Shown here piece after piece: positions 6,008 through 7,285 of a DNA stretch of 7,285 bases. The notes under the pieces were generated by a model, which had not been told where the DNA came from, made no database searches, and saw only the letters and a list, made by a program, of their open reading frames with translations. Made by a program: the position numbers and the translations under genes. Location of the stretch: assembly GCA_900552395.1 (NCBI GenBank), contig URZJ01000085.1:1-7285 (forward strand), in the 5' to 3' direction. How positions within the stretch are numbered: the first letter of the stretch is position 1; the number at the start of each line of letters is the position of its first letter. This stretch comes from an uncultured Collinsella sp. (GTDB taxonomy: Bacteria; Actinomycetota; Coriobacteriia; Coriobacteriales; Coriobacteriaceae).

Positions 6008-7285
6008 ATGGCGATCACGCCCGCAGAAATCGCGGAAACCCGCGGCATGGTTGAGGAACAGAACCTCGACATCAGGACCATCACCATGGGTGTTTCGCTC
6101 ATGGGTTGCGGTGACGAGAACCTCGACCGCATGTGCACGAAGATCTACGACCACGTGACGCACACGGCTGAGCATCTGGTCGAGACCGCCGAGAACCTCG
6201 AGCGCGAGTACGGTATCCCCATCGTCAACAAGCGCGTTTCCGTCACCCCGGTGGCGCAGATCGCCGCGTGCTGCAAGGATGAGGACCTCACCCCCATCGC
6301 GCACGCCCTCGACCGCGCGGCCGAGACACTCGGCATCGATTACCTAGGCGGCTTCTCCGCACTCGTCCAGAAGGGCATCGGCGACGCCGACCGCCGCGTC
6401 ATCCAGTCCATCCCCCAGGCGCTCGCCACCACGAGCCGCGTCTGCTCCAGCGTCAACGTCGCCAGCCTGCGCGCCGGTATCAACATGGACGCCGTGCTTA
6501 TGGCCGCACAGACCATCATCGATGCCGCTAAACTCACGGCCGACCAGGATTCCGTCGGTGCCTCCAAGTTTGTCTGCTTTGCCAACATGGTCGAGGACTC
6601 CCCGTTTATGGCGGGCGCCGTCCACGGCGGTGGCGAGGCCGACGCCGTCATCAACGTTGGCGTCTCGGGCCCCGGCGTTATGGCCGCAGCCCTGGAGACG
6701 CTGCCCGATTCCGCATCGATGATGGAGGTCGCCGAGAAGATTAAGCAGACCGCCTTTAAGATCACCCGTGCCGGCGAGCTCATGAGCCGCGAGGCCGCCC
6801 ATCGTCTGGGTGTCGAGAAAGGCATTGTCGACCTGTCGCTGGCTCCCACGCCTGCCATTGGCGACTCCGTCGCGCGCATCCTCGAGATCATCGGCGTGGG
6901 CACCTGCGGTGGCCCCGGCACGACCTGCGCGCTCGCCATGCTCAACGATGCCGTCAAGAAGGGCGGCGTCATGGCCAGCTCCAGCGTGGGCGGCCTCTCG
7001 GGCGCCTTTATCCCCGTGTCCGAGGACGCCGGCATGATCGCCGCCGTCGAGGCCGGTGCGCTTTCGCTCGAGAAGCTCGAGGCCATGACCTGCGTGTGCT
7101 CCGTTGGCCTAGACATGATCGCCATCCCCGGCGACACCCCGGTCGAGACCATCGCCGGCATCATCGCCGACGAGATGGCCATCGGCGTCATCAACAACAA
7201 GACCACGGCCGTCCGCGTGATTCCTGCCATCGGCAAGGGCGTGGGTGACTGCGTCGAGTACGGCGGCCTGTTCGGCCGTGCGCCC
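6008..7285 (+). CDS. UPF0210 / DUF711 family protein, C-terminus cut by window edge
   Basis: A conserved cytoplasmic protein of unknown biochemical function. Databases often label it 'PFL family' because its fold resembles the pyruvate formate-lyase barrel; that does not imply glycyl-radical activity, and no glycyl-radical motif is visible. 426 codons are present. Relatives are about 445-455 residues, so only some 20-30 residues are missing. Conserved blocks, in order: NLDIRTITMGVSLMGC (19-34); GIPIVNKRVSVTPVAQI (69-85); GGFSALVQKG (114-123); VCSSVNVASLRAGINM (145-160); FANMVEDSPFMAGAVHG (191-207); INVGVSGPGV (215-224); VDLSLAPTPAIGDSVARILE (274-293); GGLSGAFIPVSEDAGMIAAV (328-347); CSVGLDMIAIPGDTP (364-378). 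In many Firmicutes the gene follows a small ACT-domain gene (UPF0237); here metH lies upstream, 108 bases away, and no ACT gene is visible. The start is chosen by AGGAG spacing and the family N-terminus. Confidence 0.93.
   Translation, partial: MAITPAEIAETRGMVEEQNLDIRTITMGVSLMGCGDENLDRMCTKIYDHVTHTAEHLVETAENLEREYGIPIVNKRVSVTPVAQIAACCKDEDLTPIAHALDRAAETLGIDYLGGFSALVQKGIGDADRRVIQSIPQALATTSRVCSSVNVASLRAGINMDAVLMAAQTIIDAAKLTADQDSVGASKFVCFANMVEDSPFMAGAVHGGGEADAVINVGVSGPGVMAAALETLPDSASMMEVAEKIKQTAFKITRAGELMSREAAHRLGVEKGIVDLSLAPTPAIGDSVARILEIIGVGTCGGPGTTCALAMLNDAVKKGGVMASSSVGGLSGAFIPVSEDAGMIAAVEAGALSLEKLEAMTCVCSVGLDMIAIPGDTPVETIAGIIADEMAIGVINNKTTAVRVIPAIGKGVGDCVEYGGLFGRAP

Noticed and set aside
5033..6304. 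423-codon minus-strand open frame across the metH end, spacer and UPF0210 start
   Set aside because: It is antisense to two convincing genes, crosses the palindrome, and has a biased composition without domains.
6340..7236. 298-codon minus-strand open frame over the UPF0210 gene
   Set aside because: It is rich in M, S, A, T and P, as expected from reading GCC/ATC-rich codons backwards. The sense frame matches UPF0210 throughout.
1..7285. CRISPR array, insertion sequence, phage or tRNA signatures
   Set aside because: No regularly spaced repeats, transposase-like proteins, terminal inverted repeats with target duplications, or tRNA-like folds were seen.

Overview
The window holds five protein genes on GC-rich DNA with strongly G/C-ending codons. 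The protein styles (type III glutamine synthetase, a B12-dependent methionine synthase split over two genes, a UPF0210/DUF711 protein) and the GC-rich, leader-poor layout suggest an anaerobic gut actinobacterium of the class Coriobacteriia (Collinsella-like). That placement is inferred from protein character only; no rRNA or other phylogenetic marker is present.

Layout. Positions 1-1243 carry the first 414 codons of a type III glutamine synthetase gene (glnN) on the minus strand, cut by the left edge. Positions 1244-1670 are a 427-base, AT-richer divergent intergenic region with several short perfect inverted repeats and weak promoter candidates for both directions, but no recognised riboswitch or RNA gene. 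Positions 1671-5899 are a compact plus-strand operon: metF (methylenetetrahydrofolate reductase), a stand-alone methionine synthase reactivation-domain protein overlapping metF by one base, and metH, nine bases further on, lacking that reactivation domain. Positions 5900-6007 are a short spacer with an 11-bp-arm palindrome and a probable promoter. From 6008 to the right edge lies a UPF0210 family gene missing only its last residues.

How the genes work together. MetF makes 5-methyl-THF from 5,10-methylene-THF. MetH passes that methyl group through cobalamin to homocysteine, giving methionine and THF. The small middle protein supplies the SAM-binding module that normally forms the C-terminus of full-length MetH and rescues cobalamin when it oxidises. 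The three genes therefore form one complete methyl-transfer unit. glnN (ammonium assimilation) is divergent and functionally separate, as is the UPF0210 gene, whose role is unknown.

The core genes belong to known families. I see no convincing new multi-gene system. The most notable items are the split MetH arrangement, the palindrome with an embedded -35 element at 5925-5962, and the inverted repeats in the divergent intergenic region.
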